The translations under genes and the position numbers were made by a program. Shown in pieces: positions 51,399 to 62,547 of a stretch of 64,000 bases of DNA (positions are counted from its first letter, which is position 1; every line of letters starts with the position of its first letter). The stretch is from Ctena decussata. Its lineage: Eukaryota > Mollusca > Bivalvia > Lucinida > Lucinidae. The stretch is from the NCBI GenBank assembly GCA_963989385.1, contig OZ022502.1, positions 11,953,001-12,017,000 of the forward strand, in the 5' to 3' direction. The notes under the pieces were generated by a model that was not told the origin of the DNA, ran no database searches, and was given only the letters and a program-made list of their open reading frames with translations.

Positions 51399-51629
51399 TA
51401 GGGCCGTATTCATAAAACGACTCTATAAGTCGTTGCTATATGTTGTTTCTTAGGCTAATATTCTATGAAGGAGACATCCTACAACTATGAAATTTGCTCT
51501 GGAGGAACAGTCTTTTTCAGACTGTTCCTCCAGAGCAAATTTCATAGTTGTGGGGGATCTCCTTCATACAATTTCAGCCTTAGCAACAGCATAGCAACCA
51601 CTTAAGTCGTTTTATAAATACGACCCCTG
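51399..51629. mobile_element. Palindromic MITE family K, copy 2
   Basis: AGGGCCGTATTCATAAAACG at the left and CGTTTTATAAATACGACCCC at the right. The inner stem GGAGGAACAGTCT-TTTTC-AGACTGTTCCTCC is perfect. Confidence 0.92.
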
Positions 51630-51783
51630 AATACTAATTACTCGTTATGCAGGTTTGGATTCTATCAAATACAAACATACCAATAACAACGTGAACATAC
51701 TATACCTTGTACATCATAACTAAGTTTGCTATACTTGAAGAACAACTTTTGCTTGACATTAAATTTCAGCCACATCATGTGAT

Positions 51784-51849
51784 TTCCAACAATGTGGCAT
51801 TTGTGACAAGCATAGGCTCTGATCAGACTGCACAATGTCGCGGCTCAGC
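51784..51849. mobile_element. MITE family B fragment
   Basis: CCAACAATGTGGCATTTGTG and GTCGCGGCTCAG are the two outer parts of family B with most of the interior deleted. Confidence 0.55.
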
Positions 51850-51929
51850 ATACAGCGTTACTTTCAATATTCCGATTTTGCACTAACACCCCCACCCCCA
51901 CCAAACCCCCGTGTATGTATATACATGTA

Positions 51930-52143
51930 ATACAGTCGACTCGTAATCTCAACCAATGTTATCGCAAAGTAACTCTTTATCAAAGAATACAATTTAGGCA
52001 CATTTCCTATTTTTCTTCACATTTCAATTCCTATTATGTCAAACCTATGGTATCTCAAACTAAATTTTCTGGGACCAGACTATTAGATATCAGTAGTTTG
52101 AGATGAATTTCGACTTTGAGATATGCAGATTTGACTTGATGTA
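51930..52143. mobile_element. MITE family T (mariner-like), copy 1
   Basis: TACAGTCGACTCGTAATCTC at the left faces GATATGCAGATTTGACTTG at the right. The interior ATTTTCTGGGACCAGA and GATATCAGTAGTTTGAGATG are shared with copies at 62123-62314 and 63749-63967. TA ends and the CAGTCGACTC terminus recall Tc1/mariner MITEs. It starts 38 bp past the donor of ZP exon E. Confidence 0.8.
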
Positions 52144-52180
52144 TGACGGAAACATGGAAAATCTGCCGTTCGTGACTTAC

Positions 52181-52347
52181 GATATACATCAAGGGTCAAG
52201 TGTATGTGTTCCCCTACGTTGGCGGAATATATTGGAGGATTTGTTGTATAGTCGCAGCACTCTCTCATTGCAATCCGTACACTTGATTGGAAGTCTGGAA
52301 ATACTCCGGGGTCCAACATATCAGGAGGCAGGTCAAATAAGCCAAGT
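52181..52347 (-). CDS. Putative ZP-domain gene, exon E (ZP linker to ZP-C start)
   Basis: 55 codons plus 1 nt at each end, between acceptor CTTCACCCAG (52348) and donor GTAAGT (52180). The frame reads LGLFDLPPDMLDPG, SSVRIAMRECCDY and YSANVGEHIHLTLDVY. In ZP proteins of invertebrates the linker is followed by a V-R-M-x-I type strand and an A-x-VG-E/D-x-hydrophobic stretch that opens ZP-C; this segment matches that order. Its 1-nt start completes the 2-nt overhang of exon A exactly. The 1-nt end calls for a following exon not yet found. Confidence 0.7.
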
Positions 52348-53442
52348 CTGGGTGAAGAAAAAACAAGAAAAATCTTTAAAAAAAAGATAATCGGCGCAGA
52401 TTAAATGGAAACGTGTTTTGTTATATGTCTCTAGTTGAAGATTTGCAATAACTTTCATGAATAAGTAAGCTATGTCGGTAGGCACCCACAGTCGTAATTT
52501 TGACACACTGGGTAGCGACCTCAAAATTGAGCTGTCCAATTGGAATTCCAAAATGGACCGCGGTCAATCTTGAAATTGACTGACTTCAAAATAGCTAACA
52601 AAATGTTGCACTGTTTGTTTGTTTGTGTGTTTGTCAAATCGAAAGTAGAGCTACGACGAAAAAAAAAGAAAGTTTTGAATATCTGCGTCTGTTTTCGATA
52701 ACATTTCTACTGTAAAATTACAAACAAGAGAAACATTTTGAATTTGCTAGTGTTCACAGTGCAGTACGACGGGGAAAAACGAAGATTAAATATTCATTGA
52801 CCTTTGATATTATTGGCTAAATTTTGACATACGCGTTATTTGACCAATGAAATCTTGTGAAATGTGGAACAATATCGAAATTATACGAGGCTGCGCCTCG
52901 AAAAAATCTTTTAATTCAGTAACTGTATAACCTTACACAACTTTATGGGACAGTATTAGCTTCTCTGGTAAGCAGACTCCTTCTCCAACTAGAAAATGCC
53001 TTTTCTTAGAGCAAATTCTTTTCTTCAAAGTCAAATAGTGACAAAGTTCCAGTTCAGAAAATCTTGCTTGGAGGTGTATTCTTACATTTGAACAACAATA
53101 GCAATGCAAGATCGCTGCTACCTGTACATACCGGTAGCTTACGTTACTTTTTCTATCACGTCATGAAAAAATTAGGGATTGACGTTTTTTATTCAAAATA
53201 AAAAAGCGATCGATTAGGTAATTCTCGCATATCATCACTTTTTTGACGACGTCATTGAAATAGGAATTGTTTGTTTCGGAGACGTTTTTTTTCTCTATTT
53301 TGATTTTTACACGAAGAAAAAGCAAATTTCAAGAGCTCATGAAAATTAATGTTTGCATCAATTCACTCGTAATGCGTAGAAAATGGGCAGAAAGTATAGT
53401 ACAGCTTTGTGGACCTCTTGGTGGCACATATGGAATTTATTT
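52348..53442. other. Intronic or intergenic DNA without assigned features
   Basis: I see no exon, MITE or SINE here. An AT-rich segment with GTTTGTTTGTTTGTGTGTTT lies near 52612. Confidence 0.4.
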
Positions 53443-54398
53443 AAGAAATAGATCAGCTCTAGCAGTGAATTGTTGAGTAATAATTCACTGTTCGGAGGTC
53501 AGTTGTAAAGTAGAACATATCACGAACGCGGAGCGCGACTGATATATCTACTTACAACTGGCAGACAAACAGTGAATTATTACTCCACAATTCAATTCTA
53601 GAGCTGAACTAGTTCGATTCTAACTCTCAGAAAAACACTGAAAAACTATTCTTTTCATTCAAACTCTCCCAACCTTCCTGACAGCGCGTTCATGCTCCCG
53701 CTAATTTTCTTAACTGTATCTAAGATAATTGTACGTTTTTATGGCGATTGTAGAAAGAAAAAGAGACGTTACACCGTCTAACGTCTCAAAACGTCACAAA
53801 ATTACGTCAGTAATTGCAGTGACGTCAGCAATTAGACTCACGCGCTCCGAAACAGTGAATTGTTGCAGAATAAAACACGGAAACTTTCCATTGCTTCTGT
53901 GGGCGCACTGTGTTAGAATTAAGAAATAGATCAGCTCTAGCAGTGAATTGTTGAGTAATAATTCACTGTTCGGAGGTCAGTTGTAAAGTAGATCATATCA
54001 CGAGCGCGGAGCGCGAGTGATATATCTACTTACAACTGACAGACAAACAGAGAATTATTACTCAACAATTCAATGCTAGAGCTGAACTATTTCGATTCTA
54101 ACACTCAAAAACGCTGAAAAACTATTCTTTTCATTCAAACTCTCCCAACCTTCCTGCCAGCGCGTTCATGCTCCCGCCAATATTCTTAACTGTATCTAAG
54201 ATAAATGTACGTTTTTATGGCGATTTTAAAAAGAAAAAGAGACGTTTCACCTTCTAACGCCTAACGTCACAAAATTATGTCAGTGGTTGCAGTGACGTCA
54301 GCAATTAGACTCACGCCCCGTAACAGTGAATTGTTGCAGAATAAAACACAGCAACTTTCCATTTCTTCTATAGGCGCACTGTGTTAGAATTTTCAATA
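53443..54398 (+). repeat. 478-bp tandem duplication, two units
   Basis: The block from AAGAAATAGATCAGCTCTAG to GGCGCACTGTGTTAGAATT occurs at 53443-53920 and 53921-54391 with a few per cent difference. Each unit begins with a palindrome: CTAGCAGTGAATTGTTGAG and its mirror, with GAGCGCGGAGCGCGA near the centre. No ORF of interest. Confidence 0.92.
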
Positions 54399-54891
54399 CC
54401 TCAACGTACTGCAGGGCAATGTCGATTAGTGCAAAAGATTTTTGACGACGTCACTGAATTAGGACTCGTTTGTTTTATGCTCAAAAGAAACTCGTTTAGT
54501 AAGTCACAAATGGCTGTAGTTTTTGACGATTTATTGTTTGACTAGTAACTTGAACAGTTTGGTTTTGTCCTATTCCACCTTAAAGGCAACAAGGTTATCC
54601 ACAAAAATAGCGCTGGTAATATGGTAGGAGTTTAGCCTAATTTTAGACTTTACATTTTTATTTAATTTTGCCTTTTAACCCCACCATCGGAGTAAGACAC
54701 CTTTTCAGACGGAGCGAAAAGAATATTCATGGTGGATCAATATTTTATTTGATACTTTTGAAAACATTTCCCTCGTGGTGGGCATTTTCACCCCCCCCCC
54801 CTTCCTCCCATCACCCCCACCCCCGCCCCCACAAACACCATCCCATCCGCCCAAACTATTATACACCTTTAATCATGTCAACTAGGAGACT
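54391..54891. other. Unassigned DNA with a C-rich tract
   Basis: 54790-54835 is a run of C-tracts separated by A/T, a possible G4 on the - strand. Nothing else recognised. Confidence 0.5.
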
Positions 54892-56247
54892 AACAAGAGC
54901 TGTCGCCTGATAACATAGCTCGCCTGAGCTGGTGCTTGCCTATCTCACAGACATTTGTCGGTACTACATAAAACTTAATGCAAGCATGTCCAAGTATTCT
55001 CAACATATTTATAAACTAGAAAATGTGTTTATGAAACACTATGCCCCCAACCATATGCTTGTCTCTAGAGAAGGTTCATCCAATAATGCTTGTACCTTTG
55101 TACCATAGGCTTACAATGCACTAAGTCGAAAAAGGGGCTTAACTCAGTCAAAAATTTACGAGTTGTTTTCGAAAGTTAATCAGGTCATCTACACCCTGGG
55201 CAATATCAACCTGCAAAAATCATGATCCTAGCATCAGGGGTTCTCCAGATATTTTGTTCACAAGCTTCCATAGGCAAATAATGCACTAAGTTGAAAAAGG
55301 GGCATAACTCAATCCAAAATTTTCAAATTATTTTCAAAAGTTAATCAGGTCATCTACACCACAGGCAGTATCTTCCTGCATAAAATCTGGCTCCTAGCAT
55401 CAGGTGTTCTTGAGATATTTTGTTCACAAGGTTCCATAGACTTACAATGCACTAAGTCGAAAAAGGGGCATAACTCAATAAAAAATTCTTGATTTCTTTT
55501 CAAAAGTTAATCAGGTCATCTACATTACAGGCAGTATCTTCCTGCATAAAATCATGCTCCTAGCATCAGGTGTTCTTGAGATATTTTGTTCACAAGGTTC
55601 CATAGACTTACAATGCACTAAGTCGAAAAAGGGGCATAACTCAATGAAAAATTCATGATTTCTTTCCAAAAGTTAATCAGGTCATCTACACCACAGGCAG
55701 TATCTTCCTGCAAAAAATCATGCTCCTACCATCAGGGGTTCTTGAGATATTTTGTTCACAAGGTTCCAAAGGCTTACAATGCACTAAGTCGAAAAAGGGG
55801 CATAACTTTGTTTCAAGTTCCTAGCTCTTATTGTTCATGACTATATGTAAGGGTACCTTTGTACCATAGGCTTCATTGCACTAAGTCGAAAAAGGGGAAT
55901 AACTCGATCAAAAATTCACAATTTTTTTTTCAAAAGTGAATCAGGTCATCTACACCACTGGCAGTATCTTCCTGCATGCTCCTAGCTTCAGGGGTTCTTG
56001 AGATATTTTGTTCACAAGGTTCCATAGGCTTACAATGCACTAAGTCGAAAAAGGGGCATAACTCGGTCAAAAATTCACTAATTTGTTTCAAAAGTTAATC
56101 AGGTCATCTACACCTTGGGCATTCTCATCTCGCAAAGCCTCATGATCCTAGCATCAGGGGTTCTTGAGATATTTTGTTCACAAGGTTCCACAGGCTAAAT
56201 CGAAAAAGGGGCATAACTCTGTAAATACATTGCCAGCGGAAAAACAA

Positions 56248-57586
56248 ACAAGAGCTGTCGCCTGACAGCATAGCTCGCCTGAATTGGTGCTTGTCCATCA
56301 CAAAGCCGCTATGGTGGTGTGGACTGCTATGCATAAAACTTCATGCAAGCATGTCCATAATGAAAACACATTTATAAACAAAAGCTATCTCATAATTAAG
56401 TCTTAAAACAAAATTAAAATAAAAAAAACTGAAATGAAATTTCAAAGTCCATGAGCTTGAGGTAAAAAAAAAACTGACGGGTGTGGGGTGGGGGTGGGGG
56501 TGGGGGGGCTATGTGGACTGCTATGCATAAAACTTCATGCAAGCATGTCCATAATGAAAACACAAAAGCTATCTCAGAAATAAGTCTTAAAATAAAATTA
56601 AAATAAAAAAAATGAAATGAAATTTCAAAGTGCATGAGCTTGAGGTAAAAAAACTGACGGGTAGGGGGAGAGGGGGGGGGGGGGCTAGTATGTATCAAAA
56701 CCCTGAACCATTATCTAACATCAGCCTAAGTATTAGTATCAACTGAGTCCATCATCGTGGCACTGTGAAATTATGTCTTCATAAATATAAAACTTTAACC
56801 AAAATCTTTAAAGCAAAATTCTAAGTCGATGACCTTGACTTCAAGGTCACCCAGTGGGGTAAGTATAAGATGTTTTGTAAAAACTCAAAAAAGAGTCTAA
56901 CATCAGTTCAAGTATAAACTAAATCTCTGCAAAGCATTATGAATCAGTATGCAATTACAAAACTTTAAAAAAGACAAAAATTTCCTAAGTCCCTGACCTT
57001 GACAACAAGATCACTGAGCGGGGTTGGGGTAGTGCTCTGTAGATCTAACTACAGTGCAAATATAAAAAGAATTCATCTATGGGTTCAGGAGATATGTGTC
57101 TTTAAAAAACTTTAACCAAAACATCCAATCAATAAAAAGACAATATTCTAAGTCCATAACCTTGACATCAAGGTCACAGAGGGGGGTGGGGGTAGTACCT
57201 TCGAAAACTTTAGACCAATATCTAACTTTAGTGCAAGTATCAAAGGAATCCATCCATGGGTTCAGGAGATATTGGGCTTTATAAAACTTTAACCAAAACA
57301 TCCAGTCCAAAAAAAACACCAATTTTCTAAGTCCATGACCTTGACTTCAAGGTCACAGAGTGGGGTGGGGGTGGTACCCTGTTAAACCTTAGACCAATAT
57401 CTAGCTACAGTGCAAGTATCAAAAGAATCCATCCATGGGTTAAGGAGATATAGGTCTTTAAAAAACTTTAACCAAAACTTCCAATTCGAACGCCGACGCG
57501 GACGCGGACGCTGACGCGGACGCGGACGCCGACGCCGTGGTGACAACAATAGCTCTTCCTGAACTTTCGTTCAGGCGAGCTAAATA
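56248..57586 (+). mobile_element. Element W2 nested in V
   Basis: It starts AACAAGAGCTGTCGCCTGAC. Inside are about four ~170-bp units, each with GACCTTGACTTCAAGGTCAC or a variant (about 56829, 56995, 57157, 57332). It ends with a GACGCGGACGC minisatellite, GTGACAACAATAGCTCTTCC, the hairpin CTGAACTTTCGTTCAG and GCGAGCTAAA. Same family as W1, so the family was active at least twice. Confidence 0.7.
56466..56690 (+). other. Two G-run clusters (possible G-quadruplexes)
   Basis: GGGGTGGGGGTGGGGGTGGG near 56484 and GGGGGAGAGGGGGGGGGGGG near 56664, each within repeated copies of the same W2 segment. Confidence 0.6.
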
Positions 57587-59172
57587 CTGCAGGTCTGCTT
57601 ATTTTCCATACTGATCATGTGTATAAAGTTTCAAGTTCCTAGCTCTTATTGTTCTTGACTATATGTAAGGGTACCTTTGTACCATAGGCCTCAATGCACT
57701 AAGTCGAAAAAGGGGAACAACTCGATCAAAAATTCACGAATTTTTTTCAAAAGTTAATCAGGTCATCTACACCACAGGCAGTATCTTCCTGCAAAAAATC
57801 ATGCTCCTAGCTTCAGGGGTTCTTGAGATATTTTGTTCACAAGGTTCCATAGGCTTACAATGCACTTAGTCGAAAAAGGGGCATAACTCGGTCAAAAATT
57901 CACGAATTTGTTTCAAAGGTTAATCAGGTCATCTACACCTTGGGCATTCTCATCCTGCAAAACCTCATGATCCTAGCATCAGGGGTTCTTGAGATATTTT
58001 GTTCACAAGGTTCCACAGGCTAAGTCGAAAAAGGGGCATAACTCTTGAAATATGTGACCCGCGGAAAAAAGAAAAAACACGTGTTCGCTTATTTTTCATA
58101 CTGATCATGTGTATAAAGTTTCAAGCTCCTAGCTCTTATGGTTCTTGAGTTAGAGGACAGACAGACAGACAGACGGACAGACGGACAGGCCCAAACCAAT
58201 ATGCCCCCACAATTTCTCCGAAATTGGGGGCATAAAAATGACTTTGGCTTTAGACTTCACCCAGTGGGGTGGGGGTATTATTTTGCGAAAAACTCAAGCC
58301 AATATCTAACATCAGTTCAAGTATAAATTAAATCCATCCCAAGCACTTTGGAACTGTTGGAACAGTATGCTATCAGAATACTTTAACAAAACCCCAAATT
58401 TCTAAGTCCATGACCTTGACCTCAAGGTCACTGACTGGGGTGGGGTGGTACTCTGTAAAACTTTAAATCAATATCTAACTACAGTGCAAATATCAAGAGA
58501 ATCCAATCATGAGCAAAGGAGATATATTTAATTGAAAACCTAAAAGTGGGTGTGACCTAAATTTTGACCCCTAAGCCCCACCCAGGGTCTAACCCTAAGA
58601 TATAGTCTTATGTAACAGAGGTTATGCTATGATATAATTATGTTCCAAATATGGAAGGCTTCCTGCCAGTGGTTGCTGAGATATGAATGTTTGAAAAACT
58701 GTGTCGCAAAACTTTAAAGTGAGTGTGACCTAATTTTTGACCCCTTAGCATAACCCCCACGATCCAACCCTAAAGTACATGTATAGTGTTACGTAATAAA
58801 AGGTTATGCTATGATATAATTATGTTCCAAATATGGAAGGGTTCTTTCTAGTGGTTGCTGAGATATGAATGTTTAAAAAAACTTTGTCGTAAAACTTTAA
58901 AGTGAGTGTAACCTATATTTTGACCCTATGCCCCACTCCATGACCTCACCCAGGGGTTTTGTGTTATAGAATAGAAGTATGTGCTATGATATGATTATAT
59001 TCCAAATATCAAAAGGCTCTGGCCAGTGGTTGTTGAGATTTGAAACTTTAAAAAAACTTTGACATAAAACTTTAAAGTGTGATGCCCATGCCAACGCCAA
59101 CGCCAACACCCACGCCCACGCCGAAGTGAGAGTGACAACAATAGCTCTCTGTACTTTTGTACAGGCAAGCTA

Positions 59173-59990
59173 AAAATGAAATTGAGGGATGTTCCCATTT
59201 TGCCTATTCCCGTTTCGCCTATTCCCTTTCGCCTACAGTCAAGTATGTATGGCATGGTTCTCATGGCTCAAGTATTATGGCTTCGCCTATTCCGACTGAC
59301 CATGTATGGCAAACCCAATGCTGGCCAATGCCATGCATCGGTATCCATGATAACCAATGTCATGCTGGGCAATACCATAAATGATTTACCGTACTGCAAA
59401 CGTCATGCCAACTTTGACGTTTTTCTATGAAACGTTAGCCACGTCAAAAGAAAAGGCAAATAACAACCGCTACAACCCCACAGGACTGTAGAGAGCTTCG
59501 CCATTGCCAAAGATTCCTACGTACATAAAAGCTGTCCACCAGAATCTACCAATGTAAAGGCTTATCCAGCTCTACACTTCTATACATATGAAGGCGGTCC
59601 TTCCCGTGGCGCGGCCCATATACTCTACGCAAATACAAAATCATCATAAAATGTGACGGGAACAAGCCTATAATGGGCATTTTACCTTACCTTAAAGTCT
59701 CATTTGAAATACAATGTATCTAAATACATTCCATTTCTTTTAAAATCGAATACAAAATGATAATATATTTTTAGTTTACATTTAAAGACCAAACCAGATA
59801 CAAAAAGGGAAAAAAAGCGGAATATGCTATTGAGCGTCACTCACAGATTGATTATCGATACAAAAGCCAACTGACCTATTACATGATCAGAGTGAGCATC
59901 ACTCAACTTTTAAATTGCGTCATTTTTTTTTTATTTTTTTTTTTTTTTTGTAAAACACCTCTTCTAAATATGACCTGTCCCATTGCAAAA
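59173..59990. other. Unassigned DNA
   Basis: TTCGCCTATTCC is repeated three times near 59208-59300. A T-run of about 25 with an A interruption lies at 59925-59949. No gene recognised. Confidence 0.45.
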
Positions 59991-59999
59991 AAACCCAGA

Positions 60000-60570
60000 A
60001 GAGTCCATTTAAATCATTCAGGGTGTACGGTAAACTGTTCTGCTACAGACATGTATCGAACACCCCTATTATAGATAATAGACGGCCGTTTGATGGACGA
60101 GTCAATTCCATATATATGGGTAAAATGATTTATTTTTACTGCCAGTAACCTCCCTCTAAATAATGGACTGTCCAAAAGACAAAGATGGAAGAGTCTACTT
60201 TATATATCTAGGGGCGATACATGTATTGTGCTTTTTTGAAACTCCTACTATAAATAATCGACTGCTCAAAAATAACTGATGGAAGAATCAATTTAAGATA
60301 TTAAGGGGCGAAAGGAATTTTACTATCATTGAACTTTTGTCAAAAACCCCTTCTCAAAATAATGGACCCGTCCAAAGGCGATGGAAGAGTCAATTTCATA
60401 TGAGGGGTTGGAGGAGGTAACGTCTAGTTCCAAAAGCCCTATTCAACATAATGGACTGCTTCGCATACAAAACCGGTTAGGTCTATTTCAAAACTGGATG
60501 AGTCAATGAATTAAAGGGTTAAGGTAGCTTTGTAATGCGTGATTTGAAGTCAACGACGGGAGAGTCCATT
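60000..60570 (+). repeat. Degenerate ~100-bp tandem repeat
   Basis: TAATGGACTGTCCAAAAG...GATGGAAGAGTC-type segments recur at about 60000, 60150, 60250, 60350 and 60450, well diverged. Confidence 0.55.
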
Positions 60571-60727
60571 TTAAACATTCACATTAATAGCCCAGTCAAG
60601 CTCAGTGAGATAATCATGGTAGTCACTCAAAGTTAGTTCAGATGAGAAAAGGAAAATCTGTCCTAGGGCAGCGTATCATGTGTTGGTTGAAACTGTTTTA
60701 ATCTAGCGTCTCATAAAAAGTATGGGG

Positions 60728-60958
60728 CGGTTGGGTGGTGCGATGGTGCTGTGTATAACTTCCAGTGCCGGGGCGTCCTACTGATTTGGATAATAGTAGG
60801 GCAAGGGCCTTCTGTGCTTGCAGCAGGCGTGGATGGGGTTTGTTTGGGCATTTTTTCTCTCGTCTATCACTTCTCTCTCCCTCTCTCTAGGAGACAGCCT
60901 GATATAGACTGAAATACTGTCTGAAAGGGCCGTTAAACCCAAAACAACCAACCAACCA
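60728..60958 (+). mobile_element. SINE family S4, copy 2
   Basis: GGTTGGGTGGTGCGATGG, GTGCTTGCAGCAGGCG, a CT-rich segment, TAGGAGACAGCCTGATATAG, GGGCCGTTAAACCCAAAAC and an (AACC)n tail. A clear tRNA A/B box was not seen. Confidence 0.8.
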
Positions 60959-61029
60959 ATCATAAAAAGTACCTTGGCAAACAGTGGAAAACCTGATTTG
61001 ATGCCGCAGCCTGAACGCCGCGTCATATC

Positions 61030-61369
61030 CACAGGGTATAATCGATTCCGCTAATTTTCGCTTCCTGCAGAGACTGTACATCATATTTGCTTCCACCGAG
61101 ACTGTCCGCGAAATTTTGCTTCCTGCCGAGACTTCTGTACATGATGATTGGCTTCCTGCCGAGACTGTCCGCGTGATTCTGCTTCCTGCCGAGAGCCTCA
61201 GAGCCTCGGCAGGAAGCAGAATCACGCGGACAGTCTCGACAGGAGGCCATTTATCATGTACGGCAGTCTCGGCAGGAAGCAAGAGTTCGCGGACAGTCTC
61301 GGCGGAAGCCAAATATGACGGACAGTCTCTGCAGGAAGCGAAAATTAGCGGATTCTATTATACCCTGTG
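61030..61369. mobile_element. Palindromic MITE family P, copy 5
   Basis: CACAGGGTATAATCGATTCC to TTATACCCTGTG, flanked by the 5-bp duplication ATATC (61025-61029 and 61370-61374). Arms nearly identical to copy 3. Confidence 0.93.
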
Positions 61370-61374
61370 ATATC

Positions 61375-62122
61375 TGTGTCTACAGTGTCTTCCCGGTTTC
61401 GCTTTTTCGAAGTAATTGACGTCGCGAAGTACGAGGTATGCAAAAGTTCAGTAAACGAGACGTCACGTTACGGAGAATAAATATGACAAAAATGAACCCC
61501 TGATGTGTTGAAACCTTCCTCACTGCAAAATGGAACAAGATATTACTTCATTTTTTTTTTTTTCGTTTTTCGTGCAATTGTGCAATTATATTCTCTATGA
61601 AAGGTCATAGATGTTTTACTAGAAAGATTTTATTTTAGGAATAATCTCCCTTTGACGTTGAAAAAACCCCGACATCATCGGATCAGAGGGTAAAGTGAAA
61701 ACAACTCTACTTTGTGAAAGGTTTACACTGTTAAAACTTAAAATTATTTCAAAAATTACATGTAAACATATTTCATTAGTTCAGATATATTTTTGGAGAC
61801 ATTTTTTTCTTTATTTACACTTTTATGTGAAATTAAGCAATATTCAATAGCTAAAAACAAAATGCGGAAATTCACAAATGCGAAAGTTATATATAATCGA
61901 GCGCTATTTATTTTGCATAAAAGCGCAAATCCCTTACATTTTCATGAGGTCATATAAAAAGAAATATGTTTCACACTTAAAAGAAATTGATTTTGTAGTT
62001 TAAAAATACTGAACTTCTTGATCTTTGTTCTTTTTACATGAAAACTGACAATTCTCCTTTTGTCCTATTCCACCTTAGGATCGACACGACGTCATCGACG
62101 CCGATGTGACGTTGATTTAAAT
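61375..62122. other. AT-rich intronic or intergenic DNA
   Basis: No exon or recognised repeat; a T-run lies near 61552. Confidence 0.45.
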
Positions 62123-62314
62123 CTGTCAACTAACACTGATATCTCAAAGTATCTTCTTATATCAAAGAAAGTATTTCCTATTTCTATTTACATTTCAACT
62201 CCTGTCAGGCTCAAACTACTGATATCTCAAAGTAAATTTTCTGGTACCAGAAAATTTATTTTTTAGATATCGGTAGTTTGGGCTGAAGTTCAATTTCGAG
62301 ATATCGAGAGTTGA
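62123..62314. mobile_element. MITE family T, copy 2
   Basis: CTGTCAACTAACACTGATATCTC to GATATCGAGAGTTGACTATA-type ends, with the shared ATTTTCTGGTACCAGAAAAT core. It begins 17 bp past the donor of ZP exon A. Confidence 0.8.
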
Positions 62315-62330
62315 CTATATGTACACTTAC

Positions 62331-62482
62331 ACTGGATTGAACTCCTGTAAGACAGTGACAGTGACGCCTTCTTCAGGCACCTCCCTACATCTTAACCTGT
62401 AGTTCTCCGTCTCGGCATCTTGCTGAACAACAATGGATTCCGACAAGGTGTCAGTTGACAGGGTCAGCTGTATGTATTCACC
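62331..62482 (-). CDS. Putative ZP-domain gene, exon A (end of ZP-N region)
   Basis: 50 codons plus 2 nt between acceptor TTTTTCGATTCAG (62483) and donor GTAAGT (62330). The frame reads GEYIQLTLSTDTLSES, NYRLRCREVPEEGVTV and VLQEFNP. A Y-x-hydrophobic-x-C strand followed by a loose linker is typical of the ZP-N/linker boundary. The 2-nt overhang plus the single nucleotide of exon E makes a valine codon and keeps the frame. Upstream exons with the signal peptide and the rest of ZP-N were not found; they are probably beyond 64 kb. Confidence 0.68.
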
Positions 62483-62547
62483 CTGAATCGAAAAATGATA
62501 AAATACAGCTTGCCGTATATTTAGGAATTTCATTTTCTATGGTTAAT

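Larger units (their letters stand above)
55040..58231 (+). mobile_element. Element V nested in W1, with 166-bp tandem units
   Basis: ATGCCCCCAA at the left and TTGGGGGCAT at the right are inverted. The interior has the unit AATGCACTAAGTCGAAAAAG at 166-bp spacing (55280, 55446, 55612, 55778, and further). After the nested W2 the pattern resumes at 57590, ending with a GACAGACAGACGGACAG microsatellite at 58153-58187. Confidence 0.65.
54892..59172 (+). mobile_element. Outer element W1 (AACAAGAGCTGTCGCC ... GGCAAGCTAAA)
   Basis: The 5' end AACAAGAGCTGTCGCCTG...AGCTCGCCTGAG occurs here and at 56248. The 3' end has a GCC/AACGCC-rich stretch, GTGACAACAATAGCTCT, a short hairpin (GTACTTTTGTAC) and AGGCAAGCTAAA. 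The interior is interrupted at about 55040 by element V and resumes at about 58232 with TTCACCCAGTGGGGTGGGG. It has about three 180-bp units (TTATGCTATGATATAATTAT near 58630, 58808 and 58988). Non-coding. Confidence 0.65.

Noticed and set aside
54892..59172. Helitron assignment for W elements
   Set aside because: A terminal hairpin precedes CTAA at the 3' end, but no 5' TC end or insertion between A and T could be shown, and the ends also carry inverted repeats.
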